Source of the DNA: Pandoraea apista
Lineage (GTDB): Bacteria; Pseudomonadota; Gammaproteobacteria; Burkholderiales; Burkholderiaceae
Length of the DNA: 64,000 bases
Reading direction: 5' to 3'
Assembly: GCF_001465595.2 (NCBI RefSeq)
Contig: NZ_CP013481.2
Coordinates: forward strand, 1,488,001 to 1,552,000
Below, piece by piece: positions 30,313 to 39,053 of this stretch. The position numbers and the translations under genes are program-made. Within the stretch, counting starts at the first letter, position 1, and each line of letters opens with the position of its first letter. The notes under the pieces were generated by a model. That model saw nothing but the letters and a program-made list of their open reading frames with translations. It searched no databases and had not been told where the DNA came from.

Positions 30313-30888
30313 TCAGAGGTGCTTGTAGTAGAACGTGGTGCTACAGAACGCGCCGTCGGGCATGCGCGCGAATTTCGGCACATCGCCCGCGCGCTGCCAG
30401 CCGCTGCGCTGGTAAAGCCGCTCGGCGTCGCCACCGGTCACGGTATCGAGCACCAGCACATGGCGGCCTTCGTCGCGCGCCACCTCGTCGAGGGCCGCCA
30501 TTAACTGCTGCGCAACACCCCGGCGCCTTGCCGAGCGGTGCACGAGCATCTTGGCGACGTCTGCACGATGCGGCTGGTTCTCGGGCAGATCGAGAACCAG
30601 CTGGACCGTGCCGACGATGTCGCCATCGTTCGCCGTACCGTATGCATCCGCTGTCCCCGACGACTGACGACGACGGGCAACGAGCAATGCGCGTTCGCCA
30701 CGCGCTACGCTCTCGGCCACTTTGCGCCAGAACGCGGCAGCGCGCTCGCGCGTGAGCGGCAGCATGAAGCTCACCGAGGCGCCGCCCTCTACGCAGTCGA
30801 TGAGTACGTCGGTGAGCGCGTCGATGGCGGCAAGCGCTTGCGCGCCGTCGAGTCGTTGCAAAGCGATAGACCACGAAGCTGACGTCAT
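30313..30888 (-). CDS. GNAT-family N-acetyltransferase
   Basis: A 191-aa acetyltransferase. The acetyl-CoA loop is visible as MLVHRSARRRGVAQQLMAALDEVARDEGRHVLVLDTV, followed by AERLYQRSGWQRAGDVPKFA, standard GNAT motifs A and B. The substrate is unknown. Its start overlaps the stop of the XRE-cupin regulator by ATGA, forming a two-gene regulator-enzyme operon. Such pairs often handle toxic amines or antibiotics; that reading is inference. Confidence 0.88.
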   Translation of the reverse strand: MTSASWSIALQRLDGAQALAAIDALTDVLIDCVEGGASVSFMLPLTRERAAAFWRKVAESVARGERALLVARRRQSSGTADAYGTANDGDIVGTVQLVLDLPENQPHRADVAKMLVHRSARRRGVAQQLMAALDEVARDEGRHVLVLDTVTGGDAERLYQRSGWQRAGDVPKFARMPDGAFCSTTFYYKHL

Positions 30889-31475
30889 GGGGTTCTCCTT
30901 GGTGCGACAAACGGCAACGTTACGAGCCCGACGAGATAACGGGCGCTTACCGATGTCGGATTATGAAAGCCGATCGGCTGATCGAGCCGCATCGCAAGAC
31001 AGTCGCCGGTATCGAGCCGCCAGGTGGTATCGCCCAGCGTGATTTCGATGGCGCCGTCGATCACCCAGATCTGTTGCCAGACTTCGTTGTCTCGCGCGCC
31101 GGTGTCGTAGGCCACACGCTCGCCGGCCGGGAACTGTACTTCCACGAACTGCAACGGCGAGGGTTGCGCCGGTGAAAGGTTGCGTCTCACATAGCCAGAA
31201 TCCGGATCTGTCCACACCGGCTGCTCGGCGCGCCGGGCGAGCGGTGAGGGCGGTGCATCGTCCTGCGCGTGAACCTCGAACATCGAGGCGAGCGTGACAT
31301 CGAGTGCAGTGGCAAGCTTGTCGAGCACGTTGGCCGTAGGGCTGGTCTGTGCACGCTCGATGAGCGAGATGCTCGAACGGCTCACGCCGCTGCGCTCGGC
31401 CAGCGTGTCGAGGGAATAGCCACGCTCGCTGCGCAGTTCGCGCACACGGCGTGCGATGCGTTCGTTAATGTCCAT
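30885..31475 (-). CDS. XRE-family regulator with C-terminal cupin sensor
   Basis: A 196-aa regulator. Residues 5-65 are a Cro/CI-type HTH (LDTLAERSGVSRSSISLIERAQTSPT), and residues 105-180 a cupin_2 barrel (IWVIDGAIEITLGDTTWRLDTGDCLAMRLDQPIGFHNPT). XRE-cupin proteins repress adjacent genes until a small ligand binds the barrel. It starts 14 nt from a perfect 16-bp palindrome (31490-31505) and is co-transcribed with the GNAT gene, which it probably controls along with itself. Confidence 0.92.
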   Translation of the reverse strand: MDINERIARRVRELRSERGYSLDTLAERSGVSRSSISLIERAQTSPTANVLDKLATALDVTLASMFEVHAQDDAPPSPLARRAEQPVWTDPDSGYVRRNLSPAQPSPLQFVEVQFPAGERVAYDTGARDNEVWQQIWVIDGAIEITLGDTTWRLDTGDCLAMRLDQPIGFHNPTSVSARYLVGLVTLPFVAPRRTP

Positions 31476-31489
31476 GACTTCCAGTCTAA

Positions 31490-31505
31490 TGGAAATTAAT
31501 TTCCA
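31490..31505 (-). promoter_or_regulatory. Palindromic operator at the XRE-cupin/GNAT promoter
   Basis: A perfect 16-bp palindrome of TGGAAATT and AATTTCCA. On the minus strand it lies between a possible -35 (TTTACT) and -10 (TAGACT) with a 16-nt spacer, where repressor binding would block transcription. It also faces the divergent acetyltransferase gene. Confidence 0.7.
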
Positions 31506-31566
31506 GTAAAATAGATAACATCGTTCACGCCGTCATTCACGGCCTTTCGCCTGCGGGACCTTCCAA

Positions 31567-32070
31567 ATGACTTCCTCGTTCATTGTTCGCGACGCTACCG
31601 ACGCCGACCTCATCGCCATTCGCGACATTTACAACGATGCCGTCGAGCACACGACTGCCATCTGGAACGAAGTGCTGGTCGACGTCGACAACCGGCGCGA
31701 GTGGCTGGCGGCACGCGTGGCGCGCGGATTTCCCGTGATCGTGGCCGAGCGCGATGGCAAGGTCGCGGGGTATGCGTCGTTCGGTGACTGGCGCGCATTC
31801 GACGGCTACCGCCATACCGTCGAGCACTCGATCTATGTCGACAGGCACACGCGCGGCGGTGGTGCCGGTGAAACACTCATGCGCGCACTCATCGATCGCG
31901 CTCGAGCGCTCGGCATCCATGTGATGATTGCGAGCATTGAGGCGCAGAACGCACCGTCCATTCGTCTGCACGAAAAACTCGGCTTTCGCAGGGTCGGCAC
32001 GTTCAACGAAGTCGGCACGAAGTTCGGCCGCTGGCTCGATCTGACGTGCATGGAATTGCGCATCTCTTGA
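31567..32070 (+). CDS. Phosphinothricin acetyltransferase-like GNAT
   Basis: A 167-aa GNAT protein close to the Pat/Bar/YncA group: IRDIYNDAVEHTTAIWNE, then GYASFGDWRAFDGYRHTVEHSIYVD, the acetyl-CoA loop RGGGAGETLMRALIDRARALG and the C-terminal IASIEAQNAPSIRLHEKLGFRRVGTFNEVGTKFGRWLD. These enzymes N-acetylate phosphinothricin, methionine sulfoximine or methionine sulfone. It is transcribed divergently from the XRE-cupin/GNAT operon across the palindrome, so it may share that repressor. A hairpin terminator follows its stop. Confidence 0.88.
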   Translation: MTSSFIVRDATDADLIAIRDIYNDAVEHTTAIWNEVLVDVDNRREWLAARVARGFPVIVAERDGKVAGYASFGDWRAFDGYRHTVEHSIYVDRHTRGGGAGETLMRALIDRARALGIHVMIASIEAQNAPSIRLHEKLGFRRVGTFNEVGTKFGRWLDLTCMELRIS

Positions 32071-32126
32071 ACGCTTGCGCGACCGAACGATCGATCCCGG
32101 AAAGCCTGCGCTGCAACATAAATTCG

Positions 32127-32160
32127 ATGCCGCTATGTCTTGTCAGATATAGCGGCATTT
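32127..32160 (+). terminator. Terminator of the Pat-like gene
   Basis: ATGCCGCTAT (32127-32136) pairs with ATAGCGGCAT (32149-32158) around a 12-nt loop, followed by a short T-rich stretch. Confidence 0.75.
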
Positions 32161-32515
32161 CTCATTGGGCATAGGCAACATCACGCCATTCAAATATCGC
32201 CCGCTCTCGCCCGCCATATGGTGCGCAATGCGTGACATATCGCTGGCGTTCTCACGCAGTGCGGCATGCCTAACCTTGTCATTCCCATGGGGGGCGTGTA
32301 GCCTTGGCACGTCCGGTGTCACTCATGAAGTGTGTTCGCATAGAACTTCACGAGCGCATCACGGCAGGTGAATGTCACGCATTGTGAACATGCATCGTGG
32401 GTCGTTGACGTGAAGTCCGACGTCGCGGCCCCGTGAGCGTTGCAGTGCTGTCTTGTCGTTCGCGAGCTTTGTGAAACGTGATACGTCCCCCCAAAACAAG
32501 ACGGACGGAACGCTT
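32161..32515. other. Intergenic region before the molybdenum hydroxylase operon
   Basis: About 355 nt with no convincing gene. The Mo-hydroxylase frame is open from 32453 (TTG), but the likely start is further in. A promoter must lie here; none stands out. Confidence 0.5.
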
Positions 32516-35500
32516 ATGCCGCGCCTGCCAAGAAAACACTGTCCTCCTGCGGCTGTGTCGAGCGATGACGCTCGGCCCGACGCCGTTTCCGAATTTCCCC
32601 AGTCTTCCCACAGTTCTCAGCGTCCCGATGCTGCGCCCGGCTTCGCCATGTCGCGTCGCGGGTTCCTCAAGGCGTCGGTGATTGCGGGCATCTCCGTGTC
32701 TATCGCGCCTTTGGGCAGCCGGGCGTTCGCTGCGCTGTTCGAGGACAAGAACCTCACGCCCGTTGCGTGGGATGCCGCCAAGGGGCAAGCCAAATTCCGC
32801 ATCGACGGCACCGCCAAGGTAACGGGTGCCAAGATCTTTGCGCGCGACGTCCGTTCGCGCGACATGCCGGGTTGGCCCGCGCAGCAGGCGCATGCGTTCG
32901 TGCTGCGCGTGACGCGTGCCGACCGGCCCTACCTCGGCTTCGATCTCTCGCGTCTGGATGACGGTCTGCAACCCGACCGTATCGTGACCGCCGACGATCT
33001 CGCGCGAGACGGTATTGCATTCCCCGAGTTCTACGGCGACGACATGTTGCTGCCGGCGGGCAAGACACCCGCTTATCTCGGCCATGCCGTGGCGATTCTG
33101 ATCTATCGCGACTTCACGCGCTTCCGTTTCGCCAAGGACAAGCTCAAGTTCCACGACGAGATCATTCGTTACGGCGACGTGACGGGCCCGCTCGAGCGCG
33201 ATCCGTGGGGCAGCTTCCGCTACGTGCGCGTTGGTGGCAAGACGGCTTACGACGATGACGTCTACTCAAGTCTGAAAGATGCGCCGATCTTTCCAAGCAT
33301 GATGCGCAAACATCTGCCTGTCTGGCCTGACGGCAACGATCACGGCAAGCTCGACGAACAAGGTATGGCCTACGCAGGCAAGATCGGCGAGTCGCTCTCG
33401 CACCCGCCGGCGAATTGGCTGGTGATGTCGCGCGAATACCGTACGCAGTCGATCGACACGGCGGCGCTCGAGCCCGATAACGCCAACTGCTGGTACGACG
33501 CCGGCACGCAAACGCTGCACATGGTCGTACCGACGCAATCGCCGTCCGAAGTTGCCGAGAACGCTGCCGCGATGGTGGCCAAGGGCCACTTCCCGGTCAA
33601 GCGCCTGATTGTCTATCCGTGCTACACGGTCGGCTACGGTTCCAAGGACCACTACAACATGCCGTTCTACGGGCTGGCTGCGGCAATGTACGGCGACGGC
33701 CTGCCGGTGCGGCTGGCCAACGACCGCTACGAACAGTTTCAGACCTCGCTCAAGCGACACGCATTCACCATACGCTATCGCATCGGCGTCGACAAAGAGA
33801 GCGGGCTGCTCCAGGCATTGACTGCCGACATGGAGTGTAACGGCGGCGGACGGATGAACTTTTCGCCCTCGGTGGCGATGGTTGGCGCGACAGCCGCACA
33901 ATCGATCTACTACTTCCCGCAAAGCGATCTGGCGAGTGTGGCGATTGCCTCGCGTGCGATCGACGCAGGCTCGGCCCGCGGTTACGGCACGTTGCAGTCG
34001 ATGGCCGCCACGGAAATGATGATTGACGAGATCGCGGCGCAACTGGGTGTCGACGCGATCGATTTCCGTCTCAAGAACGCACTGCGCTCGGGCATGAAGA
34101 ACACGCAGGGCGCGATCCCCGCAGGGGCCGTTCGCGTGGACGAAGTGCTCGCCCGTGCCAAGGCGCATCCGCTATGGACGCAGCGCGACAAGAAGAAGGC
34201 AGAGTACGAGGCTGCGCATCCCGGACGTCGCTACGGGGTGGGATTTGCATGCGTGCAGAAGGACTTCGGCACCGGTGCCGAGACCTCGTTCGCGCGTGTG
34301 GAGATCGACGAGACCGGCAAGATTTCGTTGCACCACACGGCCGCCGAGATCGGCACCGGCACCTCGACATCGCAGGCGGTCGCCGTGGCGAAATGGCTGG
34401 GTATGCCCGCAACGGACGTGCACGTCGCGATTACCGACTGGCCGGAACTGCCGGTGGTGACGAGCGGGGACCCGTACCTGATGTCGCAAGCCGAGCAGGA
34501 CAAGCTCGCTGCCAATCCGCGTTGGTCACCGGGGTATGCGTCGCCATCGAGTGCTACGAACTCCGCGTTTTACTTCACGCATAGCACCCGCGAAGCGGCT
34601 CGGTTGTTGTTCATGCAAGGGCTATGGCCGGCGGCGCTATCGATTTGGCGTCGCGGACTGGGGGGCGGTCAGGCGGCCCCGCTGGTCGTGCGAGCCGAAG
34701 ACGCGCGCTGGGTCGAGGGCAAACTCTCGGCTGCCGGGCTAGAGGCGTTGCCGTTACCCATGCTCGCCAAGACGGCGCACGAGTTGGGACTGGTGACCGG
34801 CGCAACGGTGCACGTTTTCAATCGCTGGCAGTGGGCGGAAGCCGATTGGGATCTGGGCGACGGTGTGACGCAGCGTCTGCCCGTCGACGGGATTGCGCTG
34901 CGCTTCGGCAAAGGCGGCGCGAATGCGGCCGCGGCGGCCGGACAGGCGCCTGCGGCACAGACGCCCGCAGCGAAGGCCGCACATCGCAGCGGCAACGCGC
35001 CGGCGAAATCTGCGTCGGCCGCAGCGGGCAAGGGCACGAAGGCCGGGGCGGGCGCGCCGTCGCCCAATGCGGGTGCTGCGGGCATGCAGGTCGCGGCCCC
35101 CACGCCGGGCACCGGCTATCGCACGGTCGATCGCAAGCGCGTGTATTACCCGCCGGTGCAGCGTAACAACGCGGCGGTCACGTACTACAGCGCAGTGGGC
35201 ACGCTCGTCGAGTTGTCGGTGCACGAGGCGACCGGCAAGGTCGAGCTGCTCACGCACCATTCCATCATGGAATGCGGCAACCAGATTTCGCCGCAACTCG
35301 TTTCGGGCCAGTTGCAGGGCGGTCTTGCGATGGGCATTGGCCACGCGTTGCACGAGTATCTGCCGCTGTATGAAGACGGTCCGGGCAACGGCACGTGGAA
35401 CTTCAATCGTTATCACTTGCCGCGCGCGGTCGACGTTGCGGTATGGACGCAAACCGGCGAGGTGCTGCCGCCGATTTCCGAGACAGATGTACCCAAGGGC

Positions 35501-35623
35501 ATTGCCGAAGTGGTGATGATCCCCGTAGTGGGCGCGATTGTGAACGGCCTCGCGCATGCGATTGGCCATCGATTTACGGATTTGCCGGTGACACCGGAGA
35601 AGATCCAGGAGGTACTGGCATGA
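32516..35623 (+). CDS. Exported molybdopterin-binding subunit of xanthine-dehydrogenase/isoquinoline-1-oxidoreductase-type enzyme
   Basis: 1035 aa from ATG 32516; a shorter start at 32648 would put the Tat motif SRRGFLK at the very N-terminus. The Tat signal (SRRGFLKASVIAGISVSIAPLGSRAFA) implies export of the folded, cofactor-loaded enzyme. The fold follows the aldehyde oxidase/xanthine dehydrogenase large subunit, and the catalytic glutamate is kept in the late PKGIAEVVMIPV motif. Residues about 798-863 are an Ala/Pro/Lys-rich low-complexity insert between conserved blocks. The gene overlaps that of the 2Fe-2S subunit by ATGA. It probably hydroxylates an N-heterocycle or aldehyde in the periplasm, passing electrons to the triheme cytochrome; the substrate is unknown. 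Confidence 0.88.
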   Translation: MPRLPRKHCPPAAVSSDDARPDAVSEFPQSSHSSQRPDAAPGFAMSRRGFLKASVIAGISVSIAPLGSRAFAALFEDKNLTPVAWDAAKGQAKFRIDGTAKVTGAKIFARDVRSRDMPGWPAQQAHAFVLRVTRADRPYLGFDLSRLDDGLQPDRIVTADDLARDGIAFPEFYGDDMLLPAGKTPAYLGHAVAILIYRDFTRFRFAKDKLKFHDEIIRYGDVTGPLERDPWGSFRYVRVGGKTAYDDDVYSSLKDAPIFPSMMRKHLPVWPDGNDHGKLDEQGMAYAGKIGESLSHPPANWLVMSREYRTQSIDTAALEPDNANCWYDAGTQTLHMVVPTQSPSEVAENAAAMVAKGHFPVKRLIVYPCYTVGYGSKDHYNMPFYGLAAAMYGDGLPVRLANDRYEQFQTSLKRHAFTIRYRIGVDKESGLLQALTADMECNGGGRMNFSPSVAMVGATAAQSIYYFPQSDLASVAIASRAIDAGSARGYGTLQSMAATEMMIDEIAAQLGVDAIDFRLKNALRSGMKNTQGAIPAGAVRVDEVLARAKAHPLWTQRDKKKAEYEAAHPGRRYGVGFACVQKDFGTGAETSFARVEIDETGKISLHHTAAEIGTGTSTSQAVAVAKWLGMPATDVHVAITDWPELPVVTSGDPYLMSQAEQDKLAANPRWSPGYASPSSATNSAFYFTHSTREAARLLFMQGLWPAALSIWRRGLGGGQAAPLVVRAEDARWVEGKLSAAGLEALPLPMLAKTAHELGLVTGATVHVFNRWQWAEADWDLGDGVTQRLPVDGIALRFGKGGANAAAAAGQAPAAQTPAAKAAHRSGNAPAKSASAAAGKGTKAGAGAPSPNAGAAGMQVAAPTPGTGYRTVDRKRVYYPPVQRNNAAVTYYSAVGTLVELSVHEATGKVELLTHHSIMECGNQISPQLVSGQLQGGLAMGIGHALHEYLPLYEDGPGNGTWNFNRYHLPRAVDVAVWTQTGEVLPPISETDVPKGIAEVVMIPVVGAIVNGLAHAIGHRFTDLPVTPEKIQEVLA

Positions 35624-36294
35624 CGGACGTTTCGAGCGCACCGCAAGCCGCGTCGGACGCCACGGCGACGACGGGCGCGGGACAGGACATGAGCGGCGCG
35701 AGCGCTGCATCGGCAGCGGCAACGCCGGCTTCGGCGAGCGGCAAGAAGCCATGGGAAACCCTGCCGGTGACCGTGAAGGTCAACGGCGTCTCGCATGGAC
35801 CGATGGACGTGCCGGCCGGTCTGATGATGATCGACTTCCTGCACGAGACACTGGGCCTGACAGGCTCGCGTCTGGGCTGCGGGCAGGGCATTTGCCACGC
35901 TTGCGTAGTGATCGTCGATCACGCGGACGGCAGCAGCGAGACGGTCCGTACGTGCATTACCGGGGCGAACTATTTCGACGGTAAGACCGTACGCACGGTG
36001 GAAGGCCATGCGACGCGCGATGCCGACGGCAAGCTCACGCTCGCGCCGATTCAGCAGGCGTTTCTCGATCACTTCAGTTTTCAGTGCGGCTATTGCACAC
36101 CCGGTTTCGTGAACGCGGCGACGGTGCTGATCGAGGGACTCAAGCGCAACCCGGTCGCGCGTGCCGATCTCGAAGCTGCGATCACGGCGGGCCTTAACGA
36201 TCAGATCTGCCGGTGTACGGGTTACGTGCGCTACTACGAGGCCGTGCGCGACGTCATTCTCCAGACGCCCGGCTGTATTAAGGATGCCAAATGA
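35620..36294 (+). CDS. (2Fe-2S)-binding subunit of the molybdenum hydroxylase
   Basis: A 224-aa protein. After an Ala/Ser/Thr-rich leader of about 45 residues come the plant-ferredoxin-like cluster (CGQGICHACVVIVDHADG...C) and the helical domain cluster (FQCGYCTPGF ... CRCTGY), which together bind two [2Fe-2S] centres. This is the electron-transfer subunit of IorA/CoxS type. AGGAGG lies 7 nt before the ATG, inside the end of the large-subunit gene. The low-complexity leader is not an evident signal peptide, so it is probably exported piggyback with the Tat-bearing large subunit. Confidence 0.92.
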   Translation: MTDVSSAPQAASDATATTGAGQDMSGASAASAAATPASASGKKPWETLPVTVKVNGVSHGPMDVPAGLMMIDFLHETLGLTGSRLGCGQGICHACVVIVDHADGSSETVRTCITGANYFDGKTVRTVEGHATRDADGKLTLAPIQQAFLDHFSFQCGYCTPGFVNAATVLIEGLKRNPVARADLEAAITAGLNDQICRCTGYVRYYEAVRDVILQTPGCIKDAK

Positions 36295-36319
36295 AGGACG
36301 CGAAATGAGGGGATATGCC

Positions 36320-37711
36320 ATGAGCCTGAATCGCGTCACCCGATGGAGTACGCGGGCGGCGTGCGTCGCCGCGATGCTGCTCGTTGCCGCGTGCAACGAC
36401 TCGACGGCACCCAAGCCACCGGAGCCTGCGCAGCCGCCGAAACCGAAGACGTCGATGCTGCCGTCGCTGGTCACGAGCGCGATCGCCGCAGAGGCACCGG
36501 GCGCTGCCGCGTCTGCTGCGTCTACCGCATCTGTCACGACGTCCGCGCCGCCTGCCTCCCCGGCGCCGGCGGCCAACGCGTCGTCCGAACTGATCGCTCG
36601 CGGCAAGTATCTTGCACGCGCGGCCGACTGCGCGGCGTGTCATACGAGCGCGGATGGCGCGCCGTTTGCGGGCGGTGTGCCGCTCAAGTCGCCCTTCGGC
36701 ACCTTCTACGGCACGAACATCACGCCCGACAAGACGAACGGCATTGGCGGCTGGACGGCCGACGACTTCTATCGCGCATTGCACGACGGCGTGGCGCCGG
36801 ACAAGGCGTTGTACCCGGCCATGCCGTACACCTCCTATCGCCAGATGACCCGTGCAGACAGCGACGCCATCTACGCGTATCTGATGTCGGTGAAGCCCGC
36901 GGCGGTGCCCAACCGCAAGCACGACCTCTCGTTCCCGTACAACATGCGCTTCGGCATGCGCGTGTGGGACTGGATGTTCCTGAAAGACACGCTGCCCGAT
37001 GCCTCGAAGGGGCAATCGGCCGACTGGCTGCGCGGACGCTATCTTGCCAACGCCCTGGGCCACTGCGCGGAATGTCACACACCGCGAGGCACGTTCGGTC
37101 AATTGGACAAGGCAAAGCCGCTTGGCGGGGCTGCGCTCGCACGGATTGCGGCGCCCGATCTGACGCCCGAAGCCCTCGCCGCACGCGGCTGGACGGTGAA
37201 GGACCTGCAAACGTTCTTCGGCACGGGGATTGCGCCGCAAGGCTCGGCGTTTGGCGAGATGTACCCGGTGGTGCATTTGAGTACGCAATACCTCACGCCC
37301 GACGATCTGCGTTCGCTGTCGACGTATCTTCTTGGCGATGCTGCTCCGGCACCGAAGCCGTTGCCGGAGAATCCCGACACCAGCAAGCTGACGGCCGGCC
37401 GCAATCTGTATCTTGCCGTTTGTGCGGGATGCCATGCGGCCGATGGCACCGGCAAGCCGCACGTTGCCGTGTCGATGCTGGGGAATTCGACGGTGCGTCA
37501 GAAGGATCCGCGCAATCTGATTGTGGCGATCCTCGACGGTATCGAGCCGCAGAAATTCCCGGGGCTTGAGGCGATGCAGGATATGCCCGGCTTCGACAAG
37601 CGGCTCACCGACGCGCAGATTGCCGAGCTGAGCAACTACCTGCGCGTGGCCTACGGCGGGCAGGCGGGCGACGTGAACTCCGAGATCGTCAAACAACTGC
37701 GTCAGAAGTGA
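36320..37711 (+). CDS. Triheme c-type cytochrome lipoprotein
   Basis: A 463-aa protein with a lipoprotein signal (lipobox LLVAAC, Cys25) and three haem motifs: CAACH (about 104), CAECH (249) and CAGCH (368), in the arrangement of alcohol or aldehyde dehydrogenase cytochrome subunits. A Pro/Ala linker (30-95) separates the anchor from the first domain. The start at 36320 is set by AGGGGA 6 nt upstream. It lies 25 nt after the 2Fe-2S gene and probably accepts electrons from the molybdenum hydroxylase and hands them to the respiratory chain at the outer face of a membrane. Confidence 0.93.
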   Translation: MSLNRVTRWSTRAACVAAMLLVAACNDSTAPKPPEPAQPPKPKTSMLPSLVTSAIAAEAPGAAASAASTASVTTSAPPASPAPAANASSELIARGKYLARAADCAACHTSADGAPFAGGVPLKSPFGTFYGTNITPDKTNGIGGWTADDFYRALHDGVAPDKALYPAMPYTSYRQMTRADSDAIYAYLMSVKPAAVPNRKHDLSFPYNMRFGMRVWDWMFLKDTLPDASKGQSADWLRGRYLANALGHCAECHTPRGTFGQLDKAKPLGGAALARIAAPDLTPEALAARGWTVKDLQTFFGTGIAPQGSAFGEMYPVVHLSTQYLTPDDLRSLSTYLLGDAAPAPKPLPENPDTSKLTAGRNLYLAVCAGCHAADGTGKPHVAVSMLGNSTVRQKDPRNLIVAILDGIEPQKFPGLEAMQDMPGFDKRLTDAQIAELSNYLRVAYGGQAGDVNSEIVKQLRQK

Positions 37712-37757
37712 TCTGACCTGCCACCTCCCGGATCGGCATGGCGCATAATGATGCGCC

Positions 37758-38441
37758 ATGTCCCGTACACAACGTCTCTTCTCTCTGATGCAGTTGCTGC
37801 GCCGTCACCGTTATCCGGTGGCGGGCGCGGCGCTGGCCGACTCGCTCGGCGTGAGTCTGCGCACGCTGTACCGCGACATCGCGGTATTGCAGGCGCAGGG
37901 CGCGCATATCGAGGGCGCGCCGGGGCTTGGCTACGTGCTCAAGCCCGGCTTCCTGCTGCCACCTTTGATGTTCTCGGAAGAGGAGATCGAGGCCATCGTG
38001 CTGGGCTCGCGCTGGGTGGCCAGGCGTACCGATGGCGCACTGGCCGACGCTGCGGCCAACGCGTTGGCCAAGATCGCGGCGGTGCTCCCGCCGGACTTGC
38101 GCGCTTCCCTCGAAGCCTCGACGCTGCTCATTGGTCCGGGCGATCCGTTGCCGCCGATGATCGTCGATCTGACTGTCATCCGCGAGGCCATTCGTGCCGA
38201 GCGCAAACTCCGGTTGTCCTATCGCGACGAAGCGGGGCGCCTGTCAGAGCGCGTCATCTGGCCGTTCGCGCTGGGCTTCTTCGAGCGCGTGCGCATGATC
38301 GTCGCGTGGTGCGAATTGCGTGAGGGGTTCCGGCACTTCCGTGCCGATCGCATCGAGGCAATGACCGTGATCGAAACCCGTTATCCGCGCGGGCGGCGTG
38401 CCTTGCTCAAGGCGTGGCGCGAGACAACCGGAATACAGTGA
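37758..38441 (+). CDS. YafY-type HTH/WYL transcriptional regulator
   Basis: A 227-aa regulator. Residues 1-60 are an HTH_11 DNA-binding domain (GAALADSLGVSLRTLYRDIAVLQAQGAHIEGAPGLGYVL), and residues about 135-215 a WYL-type sensor domain (LRLSYRDEAGRLSERVIWPFALGFFERVRMIVAWCELREGFRHFRADRI). WYL proteins sense nucleotides or DNA ends in some families. Here it stands directly before a VOC protein gene, a very common pairing, and probably controls it. Confidence 0.9.
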   Translation: MSRTQRLFSLMQLLRRHRYPVAGAALADSLGVSLRTLYRDIAVLQAQGAHIEGAPGLGYVLKPGFLLPPLMFSEEEIEAIVLGSRWVARRTDGALADAAANALAKIAAVLPPDLRASLEASTLLIGPGDPLPPMIVDLTVIREAIRAERKLRLSYRDEAGRLSERVIWPFALGFFERVRMIVAWCELREGFRHFRADRIEAMTVIETRYPRGRRALLKAWRETTGIQ

Positions 38442-38599
38442 TCTGTGACGGTTTGCGGCGTTTCAAATGGCCGTTCGGCTACTGACAAAAACTGACAGCA
38501 TCTCTTCGTACGATGGCATCCATGACAACGCGCAGCGGCACCGGAAATTCGGAGGCCGATGAAGCGGATGTCATTGATAACAATCGACAGGAGCGAGTT

Positions 38600-38974
38600 A
38601 TGCTGCATCCGAACATGGTCATTCTGTATGTTGCGAGTCCCCCCGAGAGCGCGGCGTTTTATGCCGATCTGTTTGATCTGGAGCCGGTCGAAGCGTCTCC
38701 CGGATTCGCGTTGTTCGAATTTCCTTCGGGCATGAAGCTGGGGCTGTGGGCGCGCTTTGCCGTGGCGCCGACGGTCATCGCCCCGCCGGGCGGCAGCGAA
38801 ATCGTGGTGCCCGTGGCGTCCGACGCGCATGTGGATGCCACATGGGAAGACTGGCGCGCCCGGGGCATCACCATCGTGCAGTCGCCCACGGCGATGGACT
38901 TCGGCCGCACTTTCGTGGCGTCCGATCCGGACGGTCACCGGGTACGCGTGTACAAGCTCGCCGAGAACCAGTGA
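38600..38974 (+). CDS. VOC-family (glyoxalase-like) protein
   Basis: A 124-aa single vicinal-oxygen-chelate domain: NMVILYVASPPESAAFYADLFDLEPVEASPGFALFEF, with the second beta-alpha-beta-beta-beta unit ending FGRTFVASDPDGHRVRVYKL. The set of metal-ligand positions is incomplete, so it resembles PhnB/bleomycin-binding-like members that sequester drugs or act on small molecules. AGGAG 6 nt before ATG 38600 fixes the start. It is paired with the upstream WYL regulator; a strong terminator follows. Confidence 0.85.
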   Translation: MLHPNMVILYVASPPESAAFYADLFDLEPVEASPGFALFEFPSGMKLGLWARFAVAPTVIAPPGGSEIVVPVASDAHVDATWEDWRARGITIVQSPTAMDFGRTFVASDPDGHRVRVYKLAENQ

Positions 38975-38989
38975 TGACGTGACGCGAGG

Positions 38990-39022
38990 GCGGGCAAGGC
39001 GTGTGAGCGCCTTGCCCGCTTT
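38990..39022. terminator. Terminator between VOC and msrA genes
   Basis: Perfect 12-bp arms (GCGGGCAAGGCG and its complement, 38990-39001 and 39008-39019) with the 6-nt loop TGTGAG, followed by TTTCGTT. It lies between convergent genes. Confidence 0.85.
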
Positions 39023-39053
39023 CGTTCCCGGTCTCCCGCATGACAGCGAAGCC

